From: Citricoccus sp. K5
GTDB taxonomy: Bacteria; Actinomycetota; Actinomycetes; Actinomycetales; Micrococcaceae
NCBI RefSeq assembly: GCF_902506195.1
Contig: NZ_LR732817.1
Location: 3,377,407-3,441,406, forward strand
Length of the DNA stretch: 64,000 bases
Direction of reading: 5' to 3'
Within the stretch, counting starts at the first letter, position 1; every line of letters starts with the position of its first letter. The notes under the pieces were generated by a model. That model was not told the origin of the DNA. It saw nothing but the letters and a program-made list of their open reading frames with translations, and made no database searches. Of this stretch, positions 52,627 through 61,911 are shown piece by piece. A program made the translations under genes and the position numbers.

Positions 52627-53802
52627 ATGAAAGTTGCTGTGATCGGAGCAGGCATCGGGGGGTTGGCTGCGGTGGCCGCCTTGCGGCGGCGCGGCATCGA
52701 CGCCGAGGTGTTCGAACAGGCCCGGGCGCTCGGAGAGATCGGGGCGGGCATCTCGCTCGCGTCCAACGGCTGGCGATTGCTGGAACGCCTCGGTCTGCTG
52801 GAGCAGATCGAGCAGGTTGGCTCGCACCTGGACCAGGGGTATTTCCAGCTGCGTGAGGACGGCTCCTTCATCTCCACGCTCCGGGAGCCCGGTGCTGCAT
52901 GGGACCGTCGGGTCTTCGGGGTGCACCGTGCCGACCTGATCGAGGTGCTCGCCTCCGCGTTGCCGGACTCGGTGATCCGTACCGGCCACCGGCTGCTCGA
53001 TCTTGAGCAGGATGACTCGGGGGTGCACCTGATTTTCGAGAATGGTGAGACCGCCCGAGCCGATGTGGTGATCGGCGCAGACGGCATCCACTCCGTCGTG
53101 CGCCGCCACGTCGTCGGGCAGATTGCCGCCCCGCGGTCCTCCGGGACCGCGGCCTACCGGGCCCTAGTGCCCGTCACGGGGGCGGAGGACTGGGAATGGG
53201 GTACCTCGAAGATGTGGATCGGCCCGGGAAAGCACTTCCTGGTGTATCCCATCCGGGCGGACCGCCTGATCAACATCGTCGCGGTGGTCCCCGCCCATGG
53301 GGGCGAGCGGGACTCGTGGACGGCTCCGGGCGATCCGGCGCAGCTCGCCGCGGAGTTCACCGGCTGGGATCCCGTGGTCACCGGGCTGATCGAACGGGTC
53401 ACGGACACGTTCCAGTGGGGGCTGTTCGATAGGCCCCCACTGACCAGCTGGACCAGCGGACGGCTCGCCCTGCTCGGCGACGCAGCCCACGCCATGCTGC
53501 CCCACCTCGGTCAGGGCGGCAGCCAGACCATCGAGGACGCCTTCGCCCTGGCCGCCGCGCTCGAAGGGTCCTCCATTGCGGACGCCCCCGCGGCCCTGGC
53601 GCAGTATCAGGCCTTGCGCCTGGAGCGGGCGAATGCCGTGCAGCTGGCGTCCCTGGATGCGGGACATCTCTACGATTCGGTGGGCGAGGAAGAGTACGAC
53701 GCGCGGGACGAGAGGATCCGGAAGATGGCACCGTTCTACGGGTGGCTGGGCAGCCATGACGCCGATTCGCTCGTGGCACCGCCCCTGGCGCCCTCACGCT
53801 GA
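52627..53802 (+). CDS. FAD-dependent aromatic monooxygenase, salicylate/3-hydroxybenzoate hydroxylase-like
   Basis: This group A flavoprotein monooxygenase (391 aa) has GAGIGG (7-12) in VAVIGAGIGGLAAVAALRRRG, the DG motif VVIGADGIHSVVRRHVVG, and the GD motif RLALLGDAAHAMLPHLGQGG. The length and the GQGGSQTIEDA continuation resemble salicylate 1-monooxygenase and 3-hydroxybenzoate 6-hydroxylase. It would hydroxylate an aromatic acid with NAD(P)H. TTGGAGGAG precedes the ATG. It overlaps the convergent PaaX gene by nine bases. Confidence 0.88.
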   Translation: MKVAVIGAGIGGLAAVAALRRRGIDAEVFEQARALGEIGAGISLASNGWRLLERLGLLEQIEQVGSHLDQGYFQLREDGSFISTLREPGAAWDRRVFGVHRADLIEVLASALPDSVIRTGHRLLDLEQDDSGVHLIFENGETARADVVIGADGIHSVVRRHVVGQIAAPRSSGTAAYRALVPVTGAEDWEWGTSKMWIGPGKHFLVYPIRADRLINIVAVVPAHGGERDSWTAPGDPAQLAAEFTGWDPVVTGLIERVTDTFQWGLFDRPPLTSWTSGRLALLGDAAHAMLPHLGQGGSQTIEDAFALAAALEGSSIADAPAALAQYQALRLERANAVQLASLDAGHLYDSVGEEEYDARDERIRKMAPFYGWLGSHDADSLVAPPLAPSR

Positions 53803-54735
53803 GGAGGTCAAGTCCTCAGCTGGTGTCAGGCGGCGCACGGACACGTCCTGGACGTGCGCAGGGGAGTGCTGTTCCACGACCGAGCGGACGAAGTCCAGCG
53901 ATGCCTCGGTGGCCCCCTCATACAGTTCGGCAAAGGCCTCGCGGGCCGTTTGACGGGGCCAGTCGGGAGTCAGGAGCCCCAGGGGCAGGTCCGGGTCGAA
54001 GCGTGGGAAGCCGCGGAAGGTGTTGATCGTTTCGGTGCGGGCCCGCATCGACTCAGCCGGTGTGAGCTGCCCAGAGTGGAGCCGTTCCAGGGGTGCCCTG
54101 AGGATCGCGGTGAAGGATGTGTAGAGCTGGCGGGCCAGATCGAGGTCCCAGGCGTCCACCGGGTTGCCGAATCCCGTTCCGGCCGCGTCGATCCGTCCAC
54201 GGAGCAGGGATGCCGATTCCACGCCGAGTTTGTGGCAGAGGGCTATGGCCTGCTCTCCCTGCGGCCGGGGGGACACCCAGGCACCGTCGTACAGCGGGGC
54301 GAACCACATCCATGAGAGTCCCTTGCGTAATTGCTGCCGCACGCCCCGCTGCTCCTCCGGGACGGAGTACAGCAGGGTGGTCCATTCGGGATCGGCGGGG
54401 CCGTGATCGGTGCCGAAGGTGCGGATCACGTCGAAGCCCTCGGTGAGCCGGTGCCGTGCCTTCGGCGAGAGCGCATAGAACGTGCGGCGACCCTCTTTGA
54501 TGGTGGTCAGTCGCCCCTCCTTGGCGAGCCGGCTCAGCAGGGTCCGGGTGCCGGACGGACTGACCTCGAGGGCGGCCATCAGGTCCACCAGGGCTCCGGA
54601 AGGAGCCGCCGACCCCTCATCCAGCCAGTACTCGGCCATCAGGGTGACGAGCGCGCGGCGGCCGCGCGGGCCCTCGGCCACCACGGACCTCAGGTCCTCG
54701 AGATTGCTCCACACATGCTCCATCATTCCACTCAC
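53794..54735 (-). CDS. PaaX-family transcriptional regulator (copy 2)
   Basis: The protein (313 aa) has the winged helix RALVTLMAEYWLDEGSAAPSGALVDLMAALEVSPSGTRTLLSRLAKEGRL, the core WTTLLYSVPEEQRGVRQQLRKGLSWMWF and the C-terminal helical part. It is divergent from the FbpABC-like importer across only 56 bp. The start may be GTG 54735, with TACGTT six bases upstream, giving a leaderless message, or ATG 54726 or 54723. The gap contains the direct repeat ACGTATC (two copies), a possible binding site. Confidence 0.88.
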   Translation of the reverse strand: MSGMMEHVWSNLEDLRSVVAEGPRGRRALVTLMAEYWLDEGSAAPSGALVDLMAALEVSPSGTRTLLSRLAKEGRLTTIKEGRRTFYALSPKARHRLTEGFDVIRTFGTDHGPADPEWTTLLYSVPEEQRGVRQQLRKGLSWMWFAPLYDGAWVSPRPQGEQAIALCHKLGVESASLLRGRIDAAGTGFGNPVDAWDLDLARQLYTSFTAILRAPLERLHSGQLTPAESMRARTETINTFRGFPRFDPDLPLGLLTPDWPRQTAREAFAELYEGATEASLDFVRSVVEQHSPAHVQDVSVRRLTPAEDLTSSA

Positions 54736-54757
54736 GTATCAAACGTATCGCGAACTC

Positions 54758-54791
54758 TTGACGATCGACTCATTTATGCCATACTTCCTGT
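54758..54791 (+). promoter_or_regulatory. Promoter of the FbpABC-like operon, probably leaderless
   Basis: TTGACG (54758-54763) and CATACT (54780-54785) are a 16-bp-spaced -35/-10 pair. The GTG start at 54792 is six bases after the -10, and there is no ribosome site, so the mRNA should begin at the start codon. Confidence 0.6.
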
Positions 54792-55967
54792 GTGACCCAG
54801 ATAACATCAGTTCCTTCCCAGGACGCCAAGAGAAACGCTCAGGACACGGATGCGGGACAGCCAGCGGTCCAGATCCGTCAGCTGAACAAGCACTTCCGCC
54901 GCCGAGACGGCTCCACCGTGCCCGCCATCGACGGAGCGAGCCTCGATATCCAGGACGGGGAGTTCATCGTGCTGCTGGGTCCCAGCGGCTGCGGGAAGAC
55001 GACTCTGCTCCGCTCCGTCGCCGGGCTCGAGACCCCGGATTCCGGGTCCATCACTGTACGTGGCACGGCGGTCTTCGACAGCGGCACAGGCGCCAACCTC
55101 AGCGCGGACCGGCGCGGGCTCAGCATGGTCTTCCAGTCCTACGCCCTCTGGCCCCACATGACGGCAGCCCAGAACGTGCGGTATCCCCTGGAGAATCAGA
55201 AGGCCCCCCGGCAGAGCCGAGCCGTGATGAACCAGCGGGTAGCCGAGGCGCTGGAGGCCGTGGGAATCGGTGACCTGGGCGGTCAGTATCCGAATCAGCT
55301 CAGCGGCGGGCAGCAGCAGCGGGTGGCCCTGGCCCGGGCCCTTGTGAACAACTCCAAGGTCGTGCTGTTCGACGAACCCCTGTCCAATGTCGACGCCAAG
55401 GTCAGGGAAACCCTGCGTATCGAGCTGCTGGCCATGCAGCGCAGGTTCGGGTTCACCGCCTTGTTCGTCACGCACGATCAGGCCGAGGCGATGGAACTGG
55501 CGACCCGCATCGCCGTCCTGGACCGAGGCCGAGTCCAGCAGTTTGGCACCCCGGATGAGATCTATGCCCGGCCGGCCACCGAGTACGTGGCCAAGTTCAT
55601 CGGCAACACCAACGAGTTGTCCGGCCGGCGGGTCGAGGGCGGCTATGAGACCCCGCTCGGACTCGTCCGCACCCCGCAGGATGCCGGCGAACGGGCCACT
55701 GTGCTGTTCCGCCCCGAACACGCCCAGTTGTCCGGCGAACGCCCAGAGACCCCAAGCGCCTTCGCCGGCCAGGTGGTGGCCGTCCTGTTCATGGGCACCC
55801 ACACGGAGTTCCTCGTCCGTTCCGGCGAGACCAGGATGCGGATCTGGGTCAGCGGACGGTCCGCCGACTTCGCGGAGGGGGACGAGGTCTGGGTCGGTCT
55901 CCAGGAACCCGACGTCATGGTGTTTCCCCGGCAAGACCACGAGGCCCACCCCGAGGGTGACGCCTGA
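54792..55967 (+). CDS. FbpC/PotA-type ABC transporter ATP-binding protein
   Basis: The ATPase (391 aa) has Walker A GPSGCGKTTLLRSVAG, the Q-loop VFQSYALWPHMTAAQNV, signature LSGGQQQRVALARALV and Walker B VVLFDEPLSNVDAKVRE. A C-terminal TOBE domain (from about residue 280; FRPEHAQL, FMGTHTEFLVRSGE) follows. It belongs to the Fe3+/2-aminoethylphosphonate/thiamine/polyamine importer class. It leads a five- to six-gene operon that ends with two P450s and an HtaA-like protein, which makes an organic ligand more plausible than iron alone. Confidence 0.9.
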   Translation: MTQITSVPSQDAKRNAQDTDAGQPAVQIRQLNKHFRRRDGSTVPAIDGASLDIQDGEFIVLLGPSGCGKTTLLRSVAGLETPDSGSITVRGTAVFDSGTGANLSADRRGLSMVFQSYALWPHMTAAQNVRYPLENQKAPRQSRAVMNQRVAEALEAVGIGDLGGQYPNQLSGGQQQRVALARALVNNSKVVLFDEPLSNVDAKVRETLRIELLAMQRRFGFTALFVTHDQAEAMELATRIAVLDRGRVQQFGTPDEIYARPATEYVAKFIGNTNELSGRRVEGGYETPLGLVRTPQDAGERATVLFRPEHAQLSGERPETPSAFAGQVVAVLFMGTHTEFLVRSGETRMRIWVSGRSADFAEGDEVWVGLQEPDVMVFPRQDHEAHPEGDA

Positions 55968-57766
55968 TGAGGCCGACCTCCACCCTCGAGGAACCGACTC
56001 AGACTCCGGCCGAGTCCGGGTCCGGCGGCCCCGAGCAGCCCCTGCCCCGCTACCGGCCTGGCCTGGTCACCAGGCTGCGCCGAATGAGCAGTTTCGAACT
56101 CTTCTCCCTGACGCTGGCCGGCATCCTCGTGGCGCTGGTGTGCCTCCCGCTGGTGCGGGTGGTCATCAACATGTTCTACAAGGACGGCCGCTTCACCTTC
56201 GAGGCCATCCAGCGCACCCTGGCGATCGAGGACCTGGGCAAGATGGTCGTGGACACCGTGGTGGTGGTCCTGGCCAGCTCGATCCTCGCCGTGGTGATCG
56301 GCTTCCTGCTGGCTTGGGCCAATACCCGCACCGATGCGCGCTTCGGGGTGATCAACGAGATCTTCCCCTACCTGCCATTCCTGCTGCCGCCCATCGCCGG
56401 TGCCGTCGGCTGGACCATGCTGCTCTCACCTCAGGCGGGGTTGCTCAACGCCTGGGTCCGGGACGTCCTCGGGTTGGTGGGAGTTCACCTCGAGTCCGGT
56501 CCGTTCGACATCAACTCCTGGTACGGGCTGATCCTCGTCTACACGTTCTACGCGGTGCCCTACGTCTACATGAACGTCTCGGCTGCCATGCAGAGCCTGG
56601 ACGCCAGCCTGGAGGAGGCTTCCCGCATCACGGGTGCCAGCGCATTGAAGACGCTGCGTCGCGTCACCCTGCCGGCCCTGGCCCCTTCGATCGGCGCGGG
56701 TTTCCTGCTGTGCACGTGGTTCGGCTTCGGCATGTTCTCGATCGCCCAGATCATCGGCACCCCGGCGGGTATCGACATGATCCCAGTGCGCATCGTCAAG
56801 CTCCTGACCTTCACCTACCCGCCGGACGAGGACCTGGCGATTGGCCTCTCGGCCATCGTGGTGGTGTTCGTCGGGCTGTCCTACCTGGTGCAGTACCGCA
56901 TCCTGAAGAACTCCCGCTTCGGCAGCATCGGTGGCAAGGCGACCCACCACACGGTGACCAGGCTGGGCGTGTGGCGGCCAGTGGTCCGGGCCGGTGTCCT
57001 GCTGTACATCGGCGTCTCCACCATCCTGCCGATGTACGCGCTGTTCATCGTGTCCCTGAACGGATACTGGACCCCCAACATCCAATGGGGCTCCCTGAGT
57101 CTGGACGCCTTCCGGGTGGCTCTGTTCGAGGATCCGAAGACCCAGGAAGCCTTCGGGAATTCCCTAACCCTGGGCCTGGTCGGTGGTGTCATCGGCATCC
57201 TGGTGGCCGCCGTGGTGTCCCTCTACATCGCCCAACACCGCAGCCGCGCCACCCTGGGGCTGGATGCGGCCATCAAGCTGCCGTCCTCCGTCTCCAACAT
57301 GGTGATCGCCGTCGGTATCCTGCTGCTGCTGGCCCGCCCACCCTTCGATCTGGGCGGCACGTGGCTGATCCTGCTGCTGGGCTATCTGGCCCTGTACCTG
57401 CCGCAGGCCTCCATCGCGGCCGATGCCGCGGTGGCGACCATCGGCAAGGAGCTGGGCGAGGCCTCCGGGGTCGCCGGCGCCCGGCAGTGGAAGACCTTCC
57501 GCCGGGTCTACCTGCCCCTGATGATCCCCGGCCTGGTGGGCGGCTTCGCGCTGCTCTTCGTCCGCATCATCGGCGACCTCACGGCCTCGGCCATTCTCTC
57601 CGGTACGAACAATGTGGTGGTCGGCTTCCGCATCCTGGAGGTCTTCAACGGCGGCTCCTACGCCACCCTGGCCGCCCTGTCCTCCGTCCTGGTAGTGGTC
57701 TCCGCCATCATCCTCTGCGTCGTCCTGTGGCTGTCCAAGCGCACCGGCGTCGCGCGCAGCCACTGA
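55967..57766 (+). CDS. FbpB-type ABC permease (two fused permease units)
   Basis: This large permease (599 aa) has about twelve helices in two halves with the EAA loops EEASRITGASALKTLRRVTLPALAPS and GEASGVAGARQWKTFRRVYLPLMIPG, the arrangement normal for FbpB/AfuB. The N-terminal 35 residues are Pro/Gly-rich. It starts in a TGATG overlap with the ATPase gene. Confidence 0.9.
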   Translation: MRPTSTLEEPTQTPAESGSGGPEQPLPRYRPGLVTRLRRMSSFELFSLTLAGILVALVCLPLVRVVINMFYKDGRFTFEAIQRTLAIEDLGKMVVDTVVVVLASSILAVVIGFLLAWANTRTDARFGVINEIFPYLPFLLPPIAGAVGWTMLLSPQAGLLNAWVRDVLGLVGVHLESGPFDINSWYGLILVYTFYAVPYVYMNVSAAMQSLDASLEEASRITGASALKTLRRVTLPALAPSIGAGFLLCTWFGFGMFSIAQIIGTPAGIDMIPVRIVKLLTFTYPPDEDLAIGLSAIVVVFVGLSYLVQYRILKNSRFGSIGGKATHHTVTRLGVWRPVVRAGVLLYIGVSTILPMYALFIVSLNGYWTPNIQWGSLSLDAFRVALFEDPKTQEAFGNSLTLGLVGGVIGILVAAVVSLYIAQHRSRATLGLDAAIKLPSSVSNMVIAVGILLLLARPPFDLGGTWLILLLGYLALYLPQASIAADAAVATIGKELGEASGVAGARQWKTFRRVYLPLMIPGLVGGFALLFVRIIGDLTASAILSGTNNVVVGFRILEVFNGGSYATLAALSSVLVVVSAIILCVVLWLSKRTGVARSH

Positions 57767-57838
57767 TCCGCCCGCAGCTACTGATCACCCGCAGCGCTTC
57801 CGACATCACCGAACACCTCTTGAAAGGATCCCCTCCTC

Positions 57839-58873
57839 ATGAAGAAGAAACTCTCTGTCCTGGCCACCCTGGCCGCTGCGTCCCTGGCCCTGTCCGCCTG
57901 TTCCGGAGGCTCAGGCTCCGAGCCAGGCGCCTCCGAGGCCACCGATCTGGATGCGGCCACCCAGTCCCTCGTCGACGAGGCCCGGGCCGCCGGCCCCGTC
58001 ACCCTCTACAGCATGGTGGACGAAGCCGTGCTGCGTGAGGTCGCGGCGGACTTCGAATCGGCCTACGGCATCACCGTGGAACCGGTCCGCCTGGTGTCCG
58101 CCGACCTGGCCCAGCGGTTCTCCAGCGAGGCGTCCACCGGCAGTAGCCCGGCGGACCTCATCATGCTGACGGACTCCCCGTTCTATGATGAGGCCCTCGA
58201 GCAGGGATGGATCTCCTCGTTCGCAGACGCCGAGCTGCCCGAGTCCCTGGTCGGGGAGTTCCCGGAGGACCTGTACACCCATGAGGGCAGCACGCCGATG
58301 ATGTCTTTCGTCCCCACCGAGACCGTCTACAACACCGATCTGGTCGAGTCCGCCCCCACCTCCTGGGAGGACTACGCCGATCCGGCCTATGCCGGGAAGA
58401 TCCAGATCGCGGAGGTCGATTCCTCGCCCGCCAACGTGGCGTTCTGGTCCCTGATGCGCAACGAGTTCGGTGATGAGCTGTTGGAGGGCATCGCCGCCAA
58501 CCAGCCCACCGTCTCCGGCGGCGCGGTGCCCGGTACCCAGGCCGTGGCGGCCGGGGAAGGCGCGCTGGGCCACCCCGGTGTCCTGCCGGTGATCAAGAAC
58601 CTCCAGGACAGCGGCGCACCCGTGGACGTGGCCTCGATGTCCCCGACCACGGGCCCGGAGGTGGGCCTCGGCCTGGCGGAGAACTCTCCCAACCCGGCCG
58701 GAGCCAAGCTGCTGGCGGCCTACCTGATGAGCGAGGAGGGCAACCTGAGCTTCAATGAGGCGGCCTCCCAGATCTCGCCCTTCGACACGGAGGGAATGGA
58801 GCGGTTCACCCGGACTTCCGAGATCGAGCTGTCCGATGCGGCAGAACTCAAGTCCCTGATGGGGATGAACTGA
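57839..58873 (+). CDS. FbpA/AfuA-type solute-binding lipoprotein
   Basis: This type 2 binding protein (344 aa) has lipobox LSAC (Cys21), VTLYSMVDEAVLREVAADFESAYG, a region ASTGSSPADLIMLTDSPFY, PTSWEDYADPAYAGKIQIAEV and AAGEGALGHPGVLP. The Tyr pair that binds iron in FbpA (YY near the C-terminal third) is not evident, which argues for an organic ligand. AAGGA lies 12 bases before the ATG. It is followed by one base and then the P450. Confidence 0.88.
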   Translation: MKKKLSVLATLAAASLALSACSGGSGSEPGASEATDLDAATQSLVDEARAAGPVTLYSMVDEAVLREVAADFESAYGITVEPVRLVSADLAQRFSSEASTGSSPADLIMLTDSPFYDEALEQGWISSFADAELPESLVGEFPEDLYTHEGSTPMMSFVPTETVYNTDLVESAPTSWEDYADPAYAGKIQIAEVDSSPANVAFWSLMRNEFGDELLEGIAANQPTVSGGAVPGTQAVAAGEGALGHPGVLPVIKNLQDSGAPVDVASMSPTTGPEVGLGLAENSPNPAGAKLLAAYLMSEEGNLSFNEAASQISPFDTEGMERFTRTSEIELSDAAELKSLMGMN

Positions 58874-58874
58874 T

Positions 58875-60083
58875 ATGACGGAGGTCATTGTGGATTCTCG
58901 CCGTTCCGCGCACGACTTCGATGCGCAGTCTCCCGAAGGCTTCGACGACGCTCACCGCGAGTTCGCCCGGCTGCGGGCCGAGCATCCGGTGGCACGCAGT
59001 CAGGACTTCGGTGGCTTCTGGGCCATGCTTGGCTACGAGGAGCTCGCAGAGGTCATCACGGACATCGACCGCTTCACCACCACCAAGCAGAACGCGATCC
59101 CGAAGTTCGCGTTCACGGGGGTCCGGCCGCCCCTGCACCTGGACCCGCCGCAGCACACCAGCTACCGGAGGGTGATCAATCACTTCTTCACGCCCCCCAA
59201 GATGCGGGCCCTGGAGCCGGCCGTGCGACGGTGCGTGCAGGAGCTGATCGAGCCCCTCATCCAGGAGGGCACTACGGATGTGGCACGCCAGTACGCGCAG
59301 AAGCTGCCGGCCCATGTCTTTGCCGAGTTCTTCAACCTCTCCCCGGAGACCAGCCTGGAGATCAAGACCGTCAGTGGCACGTACGTGGACGCCATCCAGG
59401 TGCTGGACCATGAGACGGTCAAGTCCCTGAGCGGCCGTCTCTACGAGATCGCCCAGGCGATCATCGACGAGCGCCTGGCCGGTACCTTCTCCGCGGAGGA
59501 GGACCTCACGCAAGCCCTCCTGGAGGCGGAGTACGACGGCGGCCCGTTGCCTGCTGCGATGGTGCTCGGCTGTGTGCGCCAGCTGATCGTGACGGGCATG
59601 GTGGCTCCGAGCGTGTTCATCGGCAACATGTTCGTCCATCTGAGCAGGGATCCGCAGCTGCAGCAGCACCTGCGCGAGCATCCGGAGGACATCCCGGGCG
59701 CGGTGGAGGAGTTCGTGCGCCTGTACAACCCCTACCGGGGCATGGCTAGGACCGCGAGGCATGACACCGTGGTGGGCGGCCAGCAGATCCAGGAGGGTGA
59801 CCCCATCGCCCTGGTGTACACGGCCGCCAACCGGGACCCGCGGATGTTCGAGGAGCCGGACACCTTCCAGCTGCACCGGGAGAACATCACCAAGCACATC
59901 AGCTTCGGCCGTGGGACGCACTCCTGCCCGGGGGCACCCCTGGCTCGCATGATGTTCCGAATCACCCTGGAAGAGGCGCTGTCCCGCAGCAGCTTCGACC
60001 TGACGGGGGACCCGGGCATGGCCAAGTGGGCGGAATGGGGCACCAATCACGTACCGCTCGAGTTCATCGCGCTGGGAGCCTGA
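58875..60083 (+). CDS. Cytochrome P450 with atypical helix I (copy 2)
   Basis: This P450 (402 aa) has helix I TGMVAPS (240-246), ExxR in EFVR (279-282) followed by YNPYRGMARTARHD, and the haem loop SFGRGTHSCPG (Cys351). It shares RPPLHLDPPQHTSYR and PYRGxART with copies 1 and 3, so the three are paralogues. It begins one base after the binding-protein stop and ends in a TGATG overlap with copy 3. Cotranscription with an importer suggests its substrate is the imported compound. Confidence 0.9.
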   Translation: MTEVIVDSRRSAHDFDAQSPEGFDDAHREFARLRAEHPVARSQDFGGFWAMLGYEELAEVITDIDRFTTTKQNAIPKFAFTGVRPPLHLDPPQHTSYRRVINHFFTPPKMRALEPAVRRCVQELIEPLIQEGTTDVARQYAQKLPAHVFAEFFNLSPETSLEIKTVSGTYVDAIQVLDHETVKSLSGRLYEIAQAIIDERLAGTFSAEEDLTQALLEAEYDGGPLPAAMVLGCVRQLIVTGMVAPSVFIGNMFVHLSRDPQLQQHLREHPEDIPGAVEEFVRLYNPYRGMARTARHDTVVGGQQIQEGDPIALVYTAANRDPRMFEEPDTFQLHRENITKHISFGRGTHSCPGAPLARMMFRITLEEALSRSSFDLTGDPGMAKWAEWGTNHVPLEFIALGA

Positions 60084-61327
60084 TGTCCGTGGACCGCACC
60101 GAACGACCTGATCCTGCTGCAAGGACGGCGGGGATTTACAGGCCGGACGGGGACCGGCCCGCCGGCATGTTCACCCTCTCGGCCGATGACCCGGAGTCGA
60201 CCTTCTCCACCTACGCGGAGTTGAGGGCCACCCGCCCGGCGGCCTACACGGAGGACTTGGGTGGCTACTGGGCGCTGACCCGGTACGAGGACGTCCGGGC
60301 CGCGGCCTCCGACGCGGAGACCTTCATCTCCTCCGTCAAAGCCGTGGTCCCCAGCGATCCCCGGGGGATCCGCCGGCCGCCGCTGAACTTCGATGCGCCC
60401 CGGCACACCCCGTTCCGCCGGGCCCTGAACCGGACGCTGGCGCCGGGGCGGGTGGCGGCGTTGGCCGAACGCATCAGCGAGCGCGCCGGCACGCTCTTCG
60501 AGGAGTTCGTGGCCAGCGAGGATGACGAGCTCACCCGCTCGTTCGGGACACTGCTGCCCGCCTACGCCGAGGCCATATGGCTGAACCTCGATCCGGAGCG
60601 GGTCACTTGGCTCGCCCAGACCGCTACCGCCTGGGTGGAGGCCTGGCGCCGCCAGGATGGGGAGGCGGTCACCCTCCACAGCGATCGGATGTACGAGGTC
60701 GCCCGGTGGTTGGTGGCGGATCGGCGTGAGAATCCCCGGGATCCCCGTGAAGACCCGGCCTCCTCCCTGCTCTCCGAACGCGTGGACGGGCAAGAACTGG
60801 ACGAGGAGCACATGGTGGGGGCCCTGCGCCAGTCCCTGGTCGTCGGCATGGTGGCTCCGCCGCTGCTGATCGGTGGGGTGGCGCGGCACCTGGCGCTGGA
60901 CCCGGAGCTGCATGAGGGGCTGCGCTCGGGACGGGTGCCGCTCGGCCCCGCCCTGGAGGAGTTCCTGCGGCTGTACACCCCGTACCGGGGATTCGCGCGC
61001 ACTGTTAGCCGCACCACCGAGGTGGCCGGCGAACAGCTGGAGCCCGGCGAACCCGTCACCCTGGTCTACGCGGCGGCCAACCGTGACCCGGCGGAGTTCC
61101 CGGACCCGGACCGTTTCGACGCCTCCCGCTCCAACCTGGACCGGCACCTGGGCTTCGGGCGCGGGCAGCACCAGTGTGTGGGCCAGCACCTGGCCCGCGG
61201 CATCATCCGGGCGGCACTGGAGGTGATGGTCCACCGGGCCGAGCGGCTGGAGCTCTTAGGCGAGCCGGAGCCGACGCGCATGCCGGAACTGGGGTACCAG
61301 TCTGTCCGAGTCCGGGTGCACCGGTGA
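60083..61327 (+). CDS. Cytochrome P450 with atypical helix I (copy 3)
   Basis: This P450 (414 aa) has helix I VGMVAPP (254-260), ExxR in EFLR (293-296) followed by YTPYRGFARTVSRT, and haem loop GFGRGQHQCVG (Cys365). It shares RRPPLNFDAPRHTPFR with the other two. The ATG overlaps the stop of copy 2. A GTG 61324 of the next gene overlaps its own stop. Two P450s in tandem with no redox partner suggest a sequential oxidation or a heteromeric arrangement. Confidence 0.9.
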   Translation: MSVDRTERPDPAARTAGIYRPDGDRPAGMFTLSADDPESTFSTYAELRATRPAAYTEDLGGYWALTRYEDVRAAASDAETFISSVKAVVPSDPRGIRRPPLNFDAPRHTPFRRALNRTLAPGRVAALAERISERAGTLFEEFVASEDDELTRSFGTLLPAYAEAIWLNLDPERVTWLAQTATAWVEAWRRQDGEAVTLHSDRMYEVARWLVADRRENPRDPREDPASSLLSERVDGQELDEEHMVGALRQSLVVGMVAPPLLIGGVARHLALDPELHEGLRSGRVPLGPALEEFLRLYTPYRGFARTVSRTTEVAGEQLEPGEPVTLVYAAANRDPAEFPDPDRFDASRSNLDRHLGFGRGQHQCVGQHLARGIIRAALEVMVHRAERLELLGEPEPTRMPELGYQSVRVRVHR

Positions 61328-61911
61328 GCCAGCGGGAGCCGGGGGAGGGGGCTGACGCCGCCGGCGCGTCACCTCGGTCGGGGGACAGTCATGAGGAGAT
61401 TATCCGGCAGGACACTGGCCTGGTTTGGGGGGTCAAGGAGAGTTTCCTGGCCTACGTCAGTCGGTGGCCGGGATCATCGGTATCACTCGCCCCAGGGTCT
61501 GGACAGTTACTTGACGGTAGATTCTACTTTGCGCCAGATCCCTTAACCCCACCCGGTGGCTTCTGGTTTCGCGGGGGATTCCGCCTCCAGGCCCACGGGG
61601 GGCTGCTGGACCTTAGTATGGCTGATCCACGTGTGGAGGCATCGGGCGTCCACCTTCACCTCACCGGGGAAACCTGGAACGAGGGAACGTGGGAACGTCT
61701 ACGGTTTGCGGATCTGGACTGGCCGGCGGACCAGAGAGACAAGGCGGCCGGTCTCGTTGACACCGGAGACAGTGCCGTTCGAACCATCACAGTGGCAGCT
61801 AGGCTCCACCCGGACGCAACTGCTCTCTTCGATGAAACGTACTCGGCAGGGGAGGGGCTGGCTCCCCTCATCATTCGATCCCATCAAGGCTCCGGGCCGC
61901 GCTCGACCTGA
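61324..61911 (+). CDS. Cytoplasmic HtaA-domain-like protein
   Basis: The protein (195 aa) starts with a GTG overlapping the P450 stop. Residues from about 30 resemble the HtaA haem-binding domain: TGLVWGVKESFLAYVSRWP, a GGFWFRGGFRLQAHGGLLDLSMADPRVE strand region and a C-terminal ALFDETYSAGEGLAPLIIRS. It has no signal peptide, sortase signal or membrane anchor, unlike the surface haemophores of this family. Co-operonic with P450s, it might carry haem or shape substrate delivery. Base use is less GC-rich than in the P450s. It abuts the convergent PaaX gene. Confidence 0.72.
   Translation: MSQREPGEGADAAGASPRSGDSHEEIIRQDTGLVWGVKESFLAYVSRWPGSSVSLAPGSGQLLDGRFYFAPDPLTPPGGFWFRGGFRLQAHGGLLDLSMADPRVEASGVHLHLTGETWNEGTWERLRFADLDWPADQRDKAAGLVDTGDSAVRTITVAARLHPDATALFDETYSAGEGLAPLIIRSHQGSGPRST

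Noticed and set aside
54792-58873. A plain ferric-iron importer
   Set aside because: The family includes iron transporters, but the binding protein lacks an evident Tyr pair and the genes are cotranscribed with P450s, so the ligand is left open.
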